A stretch of 64,000 bases of DNA from Calonectria ilicicola (taxonomy: Eukaryota; Ascomycota; Sordariomycetes; Hypocreales; Nectriaceae), in NCBI GenBank assembly GCA_020809705.1, contig CP085827.1, positions 1,364,001 through 1,428,000 on the forward strand, written 5' to 3'. Position 1 is the stretch's first letter; every line of letters begins with the position of its first letter. Shown here one piece after another: positions 24,730-36,055 of this stretch. Position numbers and translations under genes: made by a program. A model generated the notes under the pieces. It saw nothing but the letters and a program-made list of their open reading frames with translations, did not search any database and was not told where the DNA came from.

Positions 24730-26580
24730 ATGACGGCGGACGTCAAGACCGACGCCAACCATGTCGAGACGCCTCATGAGGCTGTCGAGACCCCGGAAGA
24801 CTCCAAAATTACATTTCGCGATATCTGGGATCACCGACGCGTTCTTGGATTCTGTACGCCGTGCCCATGGCCCTACAAACTTTCTCCCGTAGAAAATGAC
24901 TAACATGTGTCATGACAGGTCTAATTATCTTCCTTATGCCCGTCAACTTTGGCTATGAATCCAGTACTGTGGGCAACCTTCTTGCTGTTGTCCCCTTCAT
25001 GGAAGAATTCGGCCACGTCGTTGATGGCACCCTTGTTGTCTCCGCCAAGGATCAGCAAATTCTCAACGCCGCCACCACTGTCGGTTTGTTCGTCTCTGCT
25101 TTCGCTACTGGTTGGGTTTCCGATATTATTGGCCGCAAGAAGACTATCGGCGTGGCTGCTCTTCTTTGCGTTGCTGGCATCATCATTCAATATTTCAGTC
25201 ATGACATTCCTTCACTTTTCGGAGGAAAGCTTCTGGGCACTTTTGGATTCGGCCTGGGTCATTCACTTGGTCCCGTCTTTGTCGCTGAGATGGCCCCTAA
25301 CAAGCTGCGAGGAACCTGCTTGATCTTGGTCGTAAGGCAACAATTTGTTCGGATTATTTTATGCCATGGCTAAGAACCTTTTAGAACACTATGATCGTCA
25401 TCGGACAGTGGCTCAACTCTCTTGTGGTTTACGCCTGCTCTGATCGAACTGACGACCTTGCTTGGCGCATCCCGATTATTACACAAATCATTCCTCCTGG
25501 TCTTCTTCTTCTGGGCTTGACCATCCTTCCCGAATCTCCAAGTTGGTTGCTTGGTGAGTAACTCTATTCGATCGTATTCTTAAATTTGACTAATTGCAAA
25601 AGTGCGCGGACGAATTGACGAAGCCAAACAATCCTACATACGCTTCAACGGAGCCCATTTCGATGCCGATACTGCTGTTGCCGTGGCTACCCTGGCTATT
25701 CGCAAGGAGCAAGAAGAGACTGCTGGTGGTGGAAGCTGGCTTCAGTGTTTCAAGGGAACAGACGGCCGCCGTACTCTCATCATTTGCATGGTTTACATTG
25801 CCCAGCAATTTGTTGGTGTGAACTTTGTCAGCGGTTACCTCACATACTACTTCCGATTGGCTGGTGTCAAGAATGCACTGGGTGTAGCTCAGGCTGCTTT
25901 TGCTATCCAACTCGTTGGAAATATCTGCTCTTGGCCACTTGTTGACAGAGTTGGGAGACGACCCATGATCGTGGGAGGAACTATTGTTATTACAGCCGGA
26001 TTGTTGATCATCGGTGGCATTAGCACTTTGAGCAGCCAGAGCTCTCTTAATGCCACGGTTGCATTCATGGTCATTTGGGGATTCCTCTACCAGGTAAGTT
26101 CCATTCAATAATGGAAACGAGGAAAGATGCTAATCCCATTAAAGATGACCCTGGGACCTACTGCCTATTCCGTTGGAGGCGAAACCCCCAGTATGCAGCT
26201 GCGCCAAAAGACCTACGCCATCAACATCATGGCTGCCACCGCAGTCTCGTGCATGGTTCTCCAAGTAATGCCCTATTTGATTAACAGTGATGAGCTCAAC
26301 CTGGGAGGCAAGAGTAAGAAACCAGCTATCCGAAATTTGTACTCGAGTATGCTAACGTGTGCCTTCAGTCTGTTTCATCTTTTTCGCCTTCTCCGTCCCC
26401 ATGTGTGTCTACCTCTACTTCTGTCTGCCTGAGATGAAGGGTCGCAACTATGCCGAGATCCAAGAAATGTTTGACAAGAAGGTACCCGCTCGACAATTCA
26501 AGACGTATGTCTGCCACCTAGAGGACGAAGTTATTGCAAGCCGTATTGAGCTTGAGGAACGAAAGCCCACAGAAGTCTAG
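24730..26580 (+). CDS. MFS sugar transporter
   Basis: A 524-residue, 12-helix member of the sugar porter family in the plasma membrane. Six exons. The introns are 24854-24918, 25329-25384, 25554-25602, 26094-26144 and 26314-26368, and all joins keep the frame. Family motifs in order: GWVSDIIGRKKT between helices 2 and 3, PESPSWLL before the central loop, DRVGRRP between helices 8 and 9, and PTAYSVGGETPS near helix 10. The usual cytosolic ending follows helix 12 (LPEMKGRNYAEIQEMFDKKV). The substrate may be a hexose, disaccharide or plant-derived sugar. Its neighbours are rhamnosidase fragments, which hints at former use of a rhamnoside, but this is weak. Confidence 0.93.
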
Positions 26581-27200
26581 ATTAATGCTTGTTGGCATAA
26601 ATTCATGGACTTTAGAACGCTTGACCCGCATGAAGCTTAGTCAAGTTAGTAACTTAATATCCACAAATTCTTCTATCATATGTCATCTTTCTTTCATTTT
26701 TGTAACGGTACACGCCATGTTATCCTGCCTCCTTGTTGTCTACGAAGCGAACACTTAGCCACCGCACTCATGGATATAATAACATAGAACCCTTGCAAAT
26801 CTTGGCAAAGCTTTACATAATAGGGGCCGAAAATAATTAATGTGGTTGAACGTTGGTTTACCACGTATCGCGCTCAACCAATCTAAGTCTGCGGATAAGG
26901 GCGCTTCACAACCAACTTCGTATCTGATTGGGTGACAAAAGGGTCATCATACTTCACTTCATATTACATACATCATTTAAGGACTGTGAATTTGAGAATG
27001 GGCATCATTTATTACTCAAATGAACGACTAGTAGATAGATATGTGTGTCGCTTGTCTGCAATCCTCGGAAAATGATATCGCACAATTGCCTGCATGATGG
27101 CTAGGCCCCGATGATGTTTCTTGCCTGATATATATTAATAACAGGCTGTATTCATGGTGAACTCAGGCAATTTGACTACCACTTGTGGCTATTCGGGCGC
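26581..27200. other. convergent intergenic region
   Basis: Joins the 3' ends of the sugar transporter and the small secreted protein. Nothing else seen. Confidence 0.4.
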
Positions 27201-27707
27201 CTATGCAGGTGGGTTAGGAAGCCGAGGGCCTCCAATGCCACCAGCACCACCGTGTGGGCTGCGGGGAGGCGGGATTGTCAGTAAATGACGTAAAACTGCG
27301 ATTGCTTTGTCCCTCAATTCGTCCGAGTCTGACTTTTTCTTCAGTGTTTGGTTACCACCAACTGACTCCGTAGAAGCTCGGGTGTGATCTCTCCTCGATG
27401 TCGGATTGACCCCCTCGACCATGCTTCTAAACCGACGGAGATTCCTTTTCTCCGGGGCTTCAATATGTTGCTCATTATGAATAGTTTTGAGTGAGTCATC
27501 GCCGATGATCTCAACAAGAAGTGATACGACCGGCTTCAGCCACTCGTGGTTGAGTTGGGCGAACTCTGAAAGCTCATCAGCCCTCTTCTCAGCGACTTTG
27601 GACGAACCCGTGTTTCCACGGGCTAAAATAGCCGGATCATCACTTTCAATGGGTGCTGCTATGGCGCTGCAGGCCAGCAGGCTCATGGTAACGAGACTAA
27701 ATTTCAT
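27201..27707 (-). CDS. small secreted protein with Kex2-type sites
   Basis: A 168-residue protein beginning MKFSLVTMSLLACSAIAAP, a clear signal peptide likely cut after residue 18. The mature part has no cysteine, two Lys-Arg sites (residues 41-42 and 87-88), an RR at about 105, and a Pro/Gly-rich tail (RSPHGGAGGIGGPRLPNPP). Lys-Arg sites would be cut by the Golgi protease Kex2, so it could be a pro-protein. I recognise no family. The ATG at 27707 was chosen because it starts the signal peptide; 33 in-frame codons upstream are probably leader. It lies alone between long non-coding stretches, as fungal effector-like genes often do, but function is unknown. Confidence 0.65.
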   Translation of the reverse strand: MKFSLVTMSLLACSAIAAPIESDDPAILARGNTGSSKVAEKRADELSEFAQLNHEWLKPVVSLLVEIIGDDSLKTIHNEQHIEAPEKRNLRRFRSMVEGVNPTSRRDHTRASTESVGGNQTLKKKSDSDELRDKAIAVLRHLLTIPPPRSPHGGAGGIGGPRLPNPPA

Positions 27708-29558
27708 TGTGGAAATGGTGAACGAGAAATCAAGGGTGATAAACAACCGGATAATTTTGGTGAGTGAGAAAGAGAGAATCCTGCCTTTGGCGCAAAGATT
27801 CGACACATTCTTAGATGTATTTATACAATAGAAAGTGGATTGTAATGCAAGTCCATTTGATGGAAATGATCAGCCCGTGTCTGACGATCGGCAGGGTCTG
27901 ACAACGGAATCCAGTCAGACGCCCGATAACAATGGAACGTTTGCGTCGGTCAAAGGTTCCAGACTTCTGGACCCGCAAAGAAGGGTGTCTAATGCTTGCA
28001 AGAGATTACATCGAACAAATATTGGATTAAAAATCCTTAGTTTCCTTCTTGTTGTTCATTTATGCACGCTTTAATTTTCTCTTCGCGCTGTAAACGGTAT
28101 TCGTATTGTGAAACCTCGACCACTATCGGTCAATGTCGATAGTCACCAAGTCCGGCCGGAATTGGAATTCAGAATGGATTGCTGAACCCCCGCAAATTCA
28201 ACTGTTCCATGGATGGGTATGTAAAGTGAAAACGAAATTAAAACAATGTCTCAGGAGCAATGAACAGAAAATGGTATCGATTCGGTTCGGGGCCGAAACT
28301 GGGCCCATATCAGAGCCCAATTCACTCTATTCTCTCTTTCTTCTTCTATTTCTTTGCATATGGACGTCAACCTAACCATAATTTTGGTTGAGACTCCACC
28401 CGAAGAACCATCACATTAACGCTTATGATTGCATCCTGTACATTCAGGAAATGGAAAGGTGTCTCAGGCGCAACCAGCTGTCTCGGAGTATCTGCTCCGG
28501 AACAACGGCGACAGCATACTGATCACTGACGAACATGTGGCACACAGACCACCAAGCGGAACTCTTACACCGTTGGTAGTGTTCTGGGAGAACTTTTTCA
28601 GGTGAAGCTAGCCGACCCTTGAAACCTGGTGAATAAACGGCCAGAGTTTTTAGTCTAAGTCTCCATTTCCATTTCTAGCTTTCGACAATTTACCGATACA
28701 TACACTCTGGGTTGCCACAAATGGGCTAAATTTGACCCGGATTACAGCCACCCATACGAAACTTTCGAAACACCTTCTCAGAGTGAGCGAAGAAAAAAAT
28801 ATTCTTTGATAGTTGAACCAGATTTGGTACAAAATTCTCTAAGGAACGCTGCATCGGTCAGCACGAGGTCTAACAGATTTAGCGTCAGCTGGGGGTATGT
28901 CATCATTCCAATGAAGCAAGACATTTCAGCAGGCATTACCAGTAATGAGTGGTTCTAGACTTTCGATTTCAAGGCATTAAATAAGGTGACATGGTTTTAC
29001 AGTATGCGAATTTCACCGTTCAAACCTTTACAGAGTGTCACAAGGCCTTCAGCTGCCAAACAGAAATTTACCAGTTCATACTGTATACCGAGACACTCGT
29101 AGGCGAAACTCAAGCATACTGAAATCTATTTCCGTTTCTAAAGCTGAGTACTCGCCGCTTTAGGCTGAGCGCTATCAACTGAAGGCTGGGGATTTCTGCA
29201 TTTGAGCGGAGATGGGCTGAGAAGGGCGGAGCGAATTGCAGGCCCACTTTTGGGACCATCGTCCCAGATCTGGGACAAAGCCGATAACACTAGCCCAGCC
29301 TCTGCAACCTCTCTGGCTAACAGAATCACAGACTGCACAATAATTAGGTGAGAATTGAAAAGTTTCCATCAATATAAATTTGTAGTCTGCTTGTTCCTAT
29401 CTCCTTACAAACAATTGAGTTCATATCGAGATTATGCCATCACGCAGGCTGGTCTATCCAGTCATTCTAAAGTAAACTCTTCTTATTTCCCGAACCTTAA
29501 GCGTCAAGTTTTAATCTAATTTATTTTGAATTCTAAAGAATACCTCTCTATTCTTATC
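27708..29558. other. 1.85 kb intergenic region
   Basis: No supported gene; ORFs here are short and lack features. Base composition is uneven, becoming AT-rich near 29480-29570 at the transporter 3' end. Confidence 0.4.
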
Positions 29559-30974
29559 TTATAGATAAGAATTATCACCGCAGCTAAAACATCCTCGAAT
29601 ATTAGAGGAAGTAGCAAAAATATCTAGAAGTTCAGTAACAGAAGACCAAAGTCCACCACCATTTAAAAATAAAGAGAAAACAATAAAGCCAATATTAGCA
29701 GTAAATAACATAATACTCCTCCAGTTCTCAAAGTAGCGTCCCTTATAGAGGTGCAGCCAGAGGAAAGCGCTAATGCCATATGTAAACCAAGCGTAAGTAG
29801 TAGCCGAACTAACGGCAACAATAGAGTCGAAAACAGGAATAGTATTCGAAAGAATAAAGACAATAACCCAGAAGGCAGCATTACTACCTAGCCAGATGCC
29901 CCATGACTTAGGGGTATTTGAAGTAACTTCCTTGAGAGCATTGATCTTACGCATAATAGTAATATAAACATACTTGGTACCGATATGGCCGCAAGCAAGA
30001 CCGTCAGTCAATATAGCGGGGAGGACGAGTCCGTAGGCTACCTTAGCAGCAACAATAGGAGCGGAGCTAAGAGCAGGGGAGGCGGTAAACTCAGCAGCGA
30101 GGCAGTAGACAGTGATAGCGATGAATGCATAGAAAATTACAGATGCACCCATCAACCATCTAAGGGAGTAAATGAAGTCCTTCTCAGGGTTCTTCATCTC
30201 AGCCATATAAGTAACAAAGGCGTAGTTACCAGCTAAGGCAAAGAGGATCTTAAGAACGCAGTTGAAGACCTCGCGGAGGGTAGGAGTTCCAAAAAGCTCA
30301 ATCTCGGGTTTCCAGCCTTCCAAGGCTCCGGGAGGGCTGCTTATACCGAGGCCGATCATAGTAGAAAGAGACGCGGCAAGGATACTAAGGATACAAGGGA
30401 GGCCAGACTGAGCTAAGAATTTAGCAGTCCGGGGAATGCAGAGCATAAAGCAAAGAATGCAGGCAATAGCGATATAGCCAACAGTACAGACAGCATTCTC
30501 GCTAATGGCATTCAAGGCAATAGAGATAGTGACAACTGCAGAGGCAGCAGTCATAATAAGTTGTAACAATAGGCCAATGCCAGTAAAGATCTCTGCTGGG
30601 CGGCCTCCCACGATCTTCATCATTTCAGCGATATTAGTGACTTTGGGATGGGCCAAGTAGTACCAGAAAATCTCAACACCACTGAAATAAGTGATGAGGG
30701 CTCCGCCAACGAGAGTGATAAGACCGGGAATAAGACCAAGAGTCTTGAAAACCGAAGGGAGAGCAAGTGCTCCGAGACCAAACTGGTTGGTGAGGAGGGC
30801 AAAGACGGTATCAAAGCGGCCCATAGTACGAAAGTTCGCTCCACCCTCACCCCCAAAGACGTCTACTTCTGCTTCATCGGGGCAGGAGGGCTTGTGCTCT
30901 AAATCTTCAGGGTCGGTAGTGTCGCTGTGATCTCCTTGGCTGTGTTCCGCTATCTCGTTCTTCTTCGACATCAT
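29559..30974 (-). CDS. amino-acid transporter, AAAP (Mtr-like) family
   Basis: An intronless gene for a 471-residue membrane protein with about 11 helices, of the amino acid/auxin permease family that includes Neurospora Mtr (neutral and aromatic amino acids). The first helix shows the typical LLTNQFGLGALALPSVFKTLG, and NPEKDF with a following helix and GHIGTKYVYI are also usual. The N-terminus is a hydrophilic acidic region. The ATG at 30974 is used, and a second Met follows at once. Third codon positions are rich in T and A, unlike the C-ending codons of neighbouring genes. That and the lack of introns make the gene look foreign to its surroundings. Confidence 0.9.
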   Translation of the reverse strand: MMSKKNEIAEHSQGDHSDTTDPEDLEHKPSCPDEAEVDVFGGEGGANFRTMGRFDTVFALLTNQFGLGALALPSVFKTLGLIPGLITLVGGALITYFSGVEIFWYYLAHPKVTNIAEMMKIVGGRPAEIFTGIGLLLQLIMTAASAVVTISIALNAISENAVCTVGYIAIACILCFMLCIPRTAKFLAQSGLPCILSILAASLSTMIGLGISSPPGALEGWKPEIELFGTPTLREVFNCVLKILFALAGNYAFVTYMAEMKNPEKDFIYSLRWLMGASVIFYAFIAITVYCLAAEFTASPALSSAPIVAAKVAYGLVLPAILTDGLACGHIGTKYVYITIMRKINALKEVTSNTPKSWGIWLGSNAAFWVIVFILSNTIPVFDSIVAVSSATTYAWFTYGISAFLWLHLYKGRYFENWRSIMLFTANIGFIVFSLFLNGGGLWSSVTELLDIFATSSNIRGCFSCGDNSYL

Positions 30975-31364
30975 GTCGTTGGTGGTGTTGTGAGATATTT
31001 GTGAAAATTCCAACGGGTATCTTTTTTCGTTCGGTAAGAGATCAAAGTGTTTGGTCTAAGCTGTGATATTTCGTTGGTTTTTGGTATATTGAGAGCCTTT
31101 ACTGGTCACCTGGACCGAGGTGTAAAGGTGTTGATGGTGAAATCTTATTTAACGATAAATGTTCCAAGAAGGTTGTTTCACTAGTGCATCTGAGACGGAG
31201 ACGAGTGTGAGAATAAGAATAACTAAAAGTAAGCCAGTGAGACTTGAAGTAATATATAGCCCAAGAGATGTAGGGTGATGAAGGCCAATTCGATATTGGG
31301 CGCCATGTTCGAGTTCAAGAATATTCTCTGCTGACATGAGTTTCAAAATCTCTCCACAGTGATA
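30975..31364. promoter_or_regulatory. upstream region of the amino-acid transporter
   Basis: About 390 bases without a gene, presumably including the transporter promoter. No defined site was recognised. Confidence 0.3.
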
Positions 31365-31768
31365 TCATAGTGCTCGAAATGCTCCAAAGGAATAACCTCC
31401 GAATCTTCCCGGATGACTGGAATAATCAAGAGGCCAGCACGTCCCCCACGAATGCGGAAAATGCAATGTTTGAGGCCGGGCATCGTTAATATTCCGGCGT
31501 TTAATCATGAGACATTCGACAGGAGAAGGGCCATCGCTTGCGAACTCATCCGCAAGAGAGACTTTGCTGACCCATAGAGACCCTTGGATAGGGTCTGCGG
31601 GAATTAGTTCTGATAGACCCTGGATTGTTGACACCTTGGGACGACCGACGCGAGGATTGTTGATAGTCCACTTCGGGAAGTCGTCCATACGGTGATACCC
31701 ATGTACAGGGCTGGCTTCGTAGAGACATGGATGATTCCATGAAACGGCGATGAAAACAATTCACTCAT
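31365..31768 (-). pseudogene. unrecognised ORF pair, possibly a broken gene
   Basis: A frame from 31688 to 31365 (MDDFPKWTINNPRVGRP..., LWVSKVSLADEF..., VECLMIKRR) looks protein-like. A second frame from an ATG at 31768 (MSELFSSPFHGIIHVST) overlaps it in a different phase. The two would join only through a frameshift, since no usable intron is visible. The family is unknown. Confidence 0.3.
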
Positions 31769-31889
31769 GGTCTGTGCTTCTTAATCATCCAATAATATTC
31801 CCCTAAAGGTATCCTAGTAACACGCGGCCCGCGGCAACTAAAGAACTGTTCCGAGAGAACGGGAGATGTTGGTCACACAACAAAGCTTG

Positions 31890-31914
31890 GTCAAAGCTTG
31901 TTGCAAGCTTTGAC
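31890..31914. repeat. perfect hairpin, 11-bp arms, 3-base loop
   Basis: GTCAAAGCTTG at 31890-31900 and CAAGCTTTGAC at 31904-31914 are exact inverted repeats around TTG. It lies in a non-coding stretch and could be a terminator-like hairpin or a palindrome relic. Confidence 0.6.
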
Positions 31915-32968
31915 ATGACATGTAACCCGAATCTATTCGAGACTCTCTTGGCATTTCTGTCAGGCCTCCCGCCCTTTCAAAACGCTTGGTGTGCAGGGTG
32001 TTTGTGGGGAGATTCTTGGCTCCACGATCGTGAGAGGGGTCACGAGTGGGGGTCGTCCGCCCGCCCCGGCCCTATTCCAAGAAACAAGTCCCTTCGAAAT
32101 CTGAGACGCGAAGGACACGGTGAGACCTGAGAAGGCAAGCTAAGTCCGTGGTGGGATGATAGCTGGACATCGAGCTACTGAGCAGACCGTGAGGTATCCC
32201 GAGTCTTGACTTTTCCATACCCACATGCCTGATCTTCTCTGCGTCTACTGTATTTACTCAGTAAATTCGGATTTGGCGACGCGTCCGCCAAGGCGGACTT
32301 AAACAAGCCTGCCTATTAACTAAGCTTCAGTAGGAAGTAAAAGCTACTCATTCAGTTCATAAGAGATTAGTAGCTAAGCTCCTTATTATTAGAGATTTCT
32401 GCTTCCTAGATGCGTGCTAATGTCCAAAGATGACAAGGCAAGCAGGGGTCAGATAGGTATCTATTTATCTAGCCTATGAGTTAAAATTGATGCTTTTTCT
32501 CAAGGTTTTCTAATGAACCATGCCAGCCTGAAGGCATGACCGCCACAAAGATCAATAGAACACAATAAGGCATCAAACCCGATGCCTGAACTCGGCTTCC
32601 GACATGAGCCGATAATACAGTATCTCCTGTTTGTCGTAAAAGGCTCGACTTTGGTGACTCCAGAGGTAGCCTTCATATCACGTCACTTGATAGCCCCATA
32701 CGATAAATATCTCCTGGACTGTGGTAAGATGCCACTTGGCATGGTTCCCATAAATAGAGTAAGTGGTGGTTGATCAAGAGACTCACCGTCTTTTGGTTGT
32801 TCTTGGCACTCGATGGTCGTTCTTGGCACTCAATGGTCATGCTTGGCATTTAATTTGGTCCATGAAGTCACCAGGTTCTTACCGAAATACCCTCCGGGGC
32901 ATTTCCTCATTCTTGCACGCTATTTGTGGAGTGACCGAGAGGCCCAGGATATATCAGTATTAGCGCGT

Positions 32969-33048
32969 GATAAACTCTTGGCGCTTGAAAAACTCTTGGC
33001 GCTTGACAAACTCTTGGCGCTTGGCGGACTCTTGGCGCTGGATAAACG
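32969..33048. repeat. 18-bp minisatellite, 4.4 units
   Basis: Four head-to-tail copies of an 18-base unit close to GACAAACTCTTGGCGCTT, then a partial fifth. In the plus frame each unit encodes six residues, D/E-K-L-L-A-L. Confidence 0.85.
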
Positions 33049-33426
33049 GCAATCGTTCACGCCACTAATAGTAACTGTGACGCGCAGCGCCTCTCCCGAT
33101 CTCTAGGATAAGTCGCATGACCAGGTATTGCTATCCGCACGAATTTTTTCCATCAACCCCCACCAAGGTTGTACCAAGGAAAATGGCAGCCTTCCAAGCC
33201 CGGCCTGTGACCGGAGATAAATTCAACAACGTAATAATTAGCTGATGCAATAACACAACGGTACAACGGCACGTTGTTCCGCCAGTTATTGCTTTAAGAG
33301 TTTAACTCAAATAATAATCTTATATTTCCTAGTTAGTCATAGTTATCCCTCGAGGGAACCGTTAGCGTCAATCTCCTTCCTAAGAACTCCTTAAGATTAA
33401 TCTAAGTGAGAATACCCTTAACTAAA

Positions 33427-34044
33427 ATGCAGGACCTCTCTATGATTTTTCCCTTAGGTGGCGATATATTATCTGCGCTGCAGAAGGGTACTTTGACGTT
33501 CAAAGGGCCACTATACAACATCTCAAGCGTCAGACAACGCGGCAAGATGTGGGAGATCAGTGCGTGCGACGTCTTCCCGTTGTCTGTACAATCCTACCTA
33601 GATGTGAAATTCAAGCATGTCGGCGATTGCTCAAATCTGATATACTTATCTATCATCGAGCTAGAGACGTCAAGAGTAGGCCGCTTTAGAAATCGCGTTA
33701 TCCAGCAGATTCAAGGACTAGTTCTTGAGGTGGTATCTCATCCAAGTAATGGTGACAGTGTGTTCCAGCGAGTAGGCTTATTCATGACCAACAGCAATGA
33801 TCTTAGCACGAGAGTGAGGAGTATCTGGATGGGGCAGGAAGCTACGGTAGTAATCAGCCGAGACTCTGGAGCGGTCAGAGGAGAGAGAAGACATAGGCAT
33901 TTAATGTGCCCGTTCAGGACGAGACGGACTGACACCAATACCATAGTGGTAGACTGGCACTCATTCCAAGAAATCGTCATGTGTATAGAGGGATCAAAAC
34001 TGGGATTCTCAGTTCTAAAACAGGGTCTAGGACTGAAGGATTAG
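33427..34044 (+). CDS. hypothetical protein, possibly a HET-type C-terminal remnant
   Basis: An open frame of 205 codons from ATG 33427. It has no recognised domain. The stretch around VQSYLDVKFKHVGDC, then LVLEVVSHPSNGDSVFQRVG, resembles the tail that often follows the HET domain in fungal incompatibility-type proteins, where an RVG-hydrophobic strand ends the protein. No HET domain is present upstream, so this may be a truncated copy or an unrelated gene. Confidence 0.35.
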   Translation: MQDLSMIFPLGGDILSALQKGTLTFKGPLYNISSVRQRGKMWEISACDVFPLSVQSYLDVKFKHVGDCSNLIYLSIIELETSRVGRFRNRVIQQIQGLVLEVVSHPSNGDSVFQRVGLFMTNSNDLSTRVRSIWMGQEATVVISRDSGAVRGERRHRHLMCPFRTRRTDTNTIVVDWHSFQEIVMCIEGSKLGFSVLKQGLGLKD

Positions 34045-34559
34045 TCCAAATGCCTAGAAATGGGACCAGGAGTAGCGTTTGATTTCCACCCAACTGAAAA
34101 GATGTTTGGAGCTGACGCGGGCTAATGCGGGCCGAGCCGAAATTGAGCCGGCGAACGTAGGGCCTGGAAAAGTGGCGATCCATACCATGTGACATGTCGC
34201 TTGTGTTTCGTCTCATAATACCGGTGCAATAACACTCGTCGAAGGAAGACCCCTCCTTCTTTCGTTTCGCCATGTGTTAGAGCTCATTGCGGTTGATCGA
34301 AAAGGTTGCGGGAGTGTTGAGACGATCTTGTAAGGCACACCTGCAGCTGGGTGTGGCATGGGCGGCACGTGCTGAAGTTCTAAAGAGGTTATGGGGAAGT
34401 CCGACTCTATTCCCACATCAAAATCCTCATTTTCATCTCCGATGGTCTCAACATCCTATTGGGGTGGATCAATTTGTTCCCCGATGGTTCCAGCACTTTG
34501 AACCGGGGAAGGCAAAAGGTCCCGCTCTGGGTCGTTAATTTCTAGACAAAATTAGAATC
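34045..34559. other. intergenic region with dispersed repeat copy A
   Basis: Contains the repeat at 34090-34240. No gene recognised in the rest. Confidence 0.35.
34090..34240. repeat. dispersed repeat, copy A
   Basis: This shares ordered words with 44280-44430 on the same strand: GCTGA(C/T)G...GAGCCGAA(A)TT-AGCC-GCGA, then CCATGC/CCATAC..., then CTTGTGT-T-GTCTCATAATACC. Copies are diverged, with small indels. Identity of the parent element is unknown. Confidence 0.5.
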
Positions 34560-35173
34560 TTATTTCCGATAGACGGTTACATCCATACCATTAACCAGGC
34601 TTTCGTAGCTAGGGGAACTTAGCAGTTCTGATGAGAGACTCTGAATGATTGCGCCAATTGTTTTAGGCCACTTCTTGGCATCTCTCGGATCAATGTCATC
34701 GATCAAGCAATCAAAGGTCTCGTTCTTCATTTTGCCTGTTTGCCATGTGGTGTAATTATAGCAAAGCGCCCATGAAACAATGCCATCCGCACTCAGTCGT
34801 CGGATCTTTTTGCACCTGTCTCGCATAGTTACTAATTTCCATTTGGTTTCCTTCGTATCCTTTTCTTCTCCGCAGGACCCTTGAATATTGCCCTAAGATT
34901 ATTTTTAAACAAGCCCTCCTTTATTGGCATAGTACACTCCAGAATGGCTGCAAGGGTCGACCGCGCGTGGTGTCTCCTGTTACCAAGGGCATCTCGGAAT
35001 GTCTCTTGCCGGGTCGGAATATACGGGCTAAGCAGGCGTAATGCATCTGTCAAGGGTGCTCTCAGCTCCATCAAGGTAGGAATAGGACACTGAGACGATG
35101 CGCGGCCAAGCGTACTGATGCGGGATCGAATATTGTTGCAATCCTTCGCCAACTGTTGTATTAAGATGTCCAT
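34560..35173 (-). CDS. hypothetical protein, two exons
   Basis: Two minus-strand frames join in phase through a 47-nt intron (34832-34878, GTCCTG to ATTAG), giving a 188-residue protein that begins MDILIQQLAKDCNNIRSRI. It is helical and basic, with a short acidic stretch (CLIDDIDPRDAKKWP). I recognise no family. The join is plausible but not forced by any known motif; the two frames could also be separate spurious ORFs. Confidence 0.35.
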
Positions 35174-36055
35174 GTCGACTAAGAGCAAACCTCGGACGAT
35201 ATTGAAAGCAGGGACAAAAGATTCCTACGTGGGAATTTAAAAGTAGAGAGGGAAAATGCCTACATAGGGATTTAAGGGTGGAGAGGAAAGATTTCTACGT
35301 AGGAATTTTAAGAGTGGAGACTAGGGCTTCGCTCATATTGGCTGGAGAACGAGATTGCAGTGTTCTGGGTCAGAGATCAATGCACCAACGATGCCTCGGC
35401 GTAACCAAGTCGTTCTTGGGCTGTGTACTAACAACATGAGACAACAACTAGAAAATTTATATTGGTCTAAGATAGAGATTTAATGGGTCTTTAATGATGG
35501 ATAGCCATAATGAAGTTCAATAATAGAATTGAAGATAGCACTGCCCCCCGCAGGTATTGACTTTGTCCTACTGTCCCAACATTCTTAATCTACATGTAAT
35601 AGATTCACTATTGGCTTAGTTTCCCTTTCTCCTGCTCAGTGGTATCTTTCAAAATCTCAGCGGGGTCATAAGCTACTGGTTTCGGTCGCTGGATCTGTAT
35701 TGGTTGGGTGTCGGGCATGATTGTGGCTCTGAGAGGAGTTGGTTACTCTGTATGCTGTAGACCTGAACATCATACCTCTTAAGTTTAGAAAGGCAAGAAT
35801 CATCATGCACAAAGCCCCAGAGCCAATCCTATTGCAATTTTTGACGTTTACCCTCTCATGCAGGCTAATATTGCTCGTTATTGGCTCATCACCTAAGCTC
35901 AAAACATACTCTAGGGTATCTGTGATTGGATCCCTTCGCCCAAGTTCCCCAGAGAAAACCCATCTTTTGCAGGGGAGAGCCTCATGCCTTGCGCTAGTCA
36001 CGCATTCTGCAATTTCACTGCCATCACCCGTGCCCTATGGAGGGCTGCGTCCAGA
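35174..36055. other. intergenic region with 35-bp repeats
   Basis: Apart from the tandem repeat, only short ORFs of no recognised family are present (for example on both strands at 35666-36077). Confidence 0.35.
35221..35321. repeat. 35-bp tandem repeat, three units
   Basis: Three head-to-tail, slightly diverged copies of a 35-base unit containing CCTACGTGGGAATTTAA and a purine-rich GGTGGAGAGGAAA end (35221, 35256 and 35291). Confidence 0.7.

Larger units (their letters stand above)
31769..33426. other. repeat-bearing, gene-poor region
   Basis: It holds the hairpin at 31890, a GTCCGCC/GGCGGAC palindrome at 32283-32298, a roughly 20-bp direct repeat of TTCTTGGCACTC at about 32800-32835 and an 18-bp minisatellite at 32969-33048. 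An ORF at 32813-33106 reads through the last two, but has no recognised domain. Confidence 0.45.

Noticed and set aside
32969..33048. CRISPR-like array
   Set aside because: Units are contiguous with no spacers, in a eukaryotic genome; it is a minisatellite.
32813..33106. Plus-strand ORF across the minisatellite as a gene
   Set aside because: Most of its length is repeat-derived and no domain is seen; reported as repeat only.
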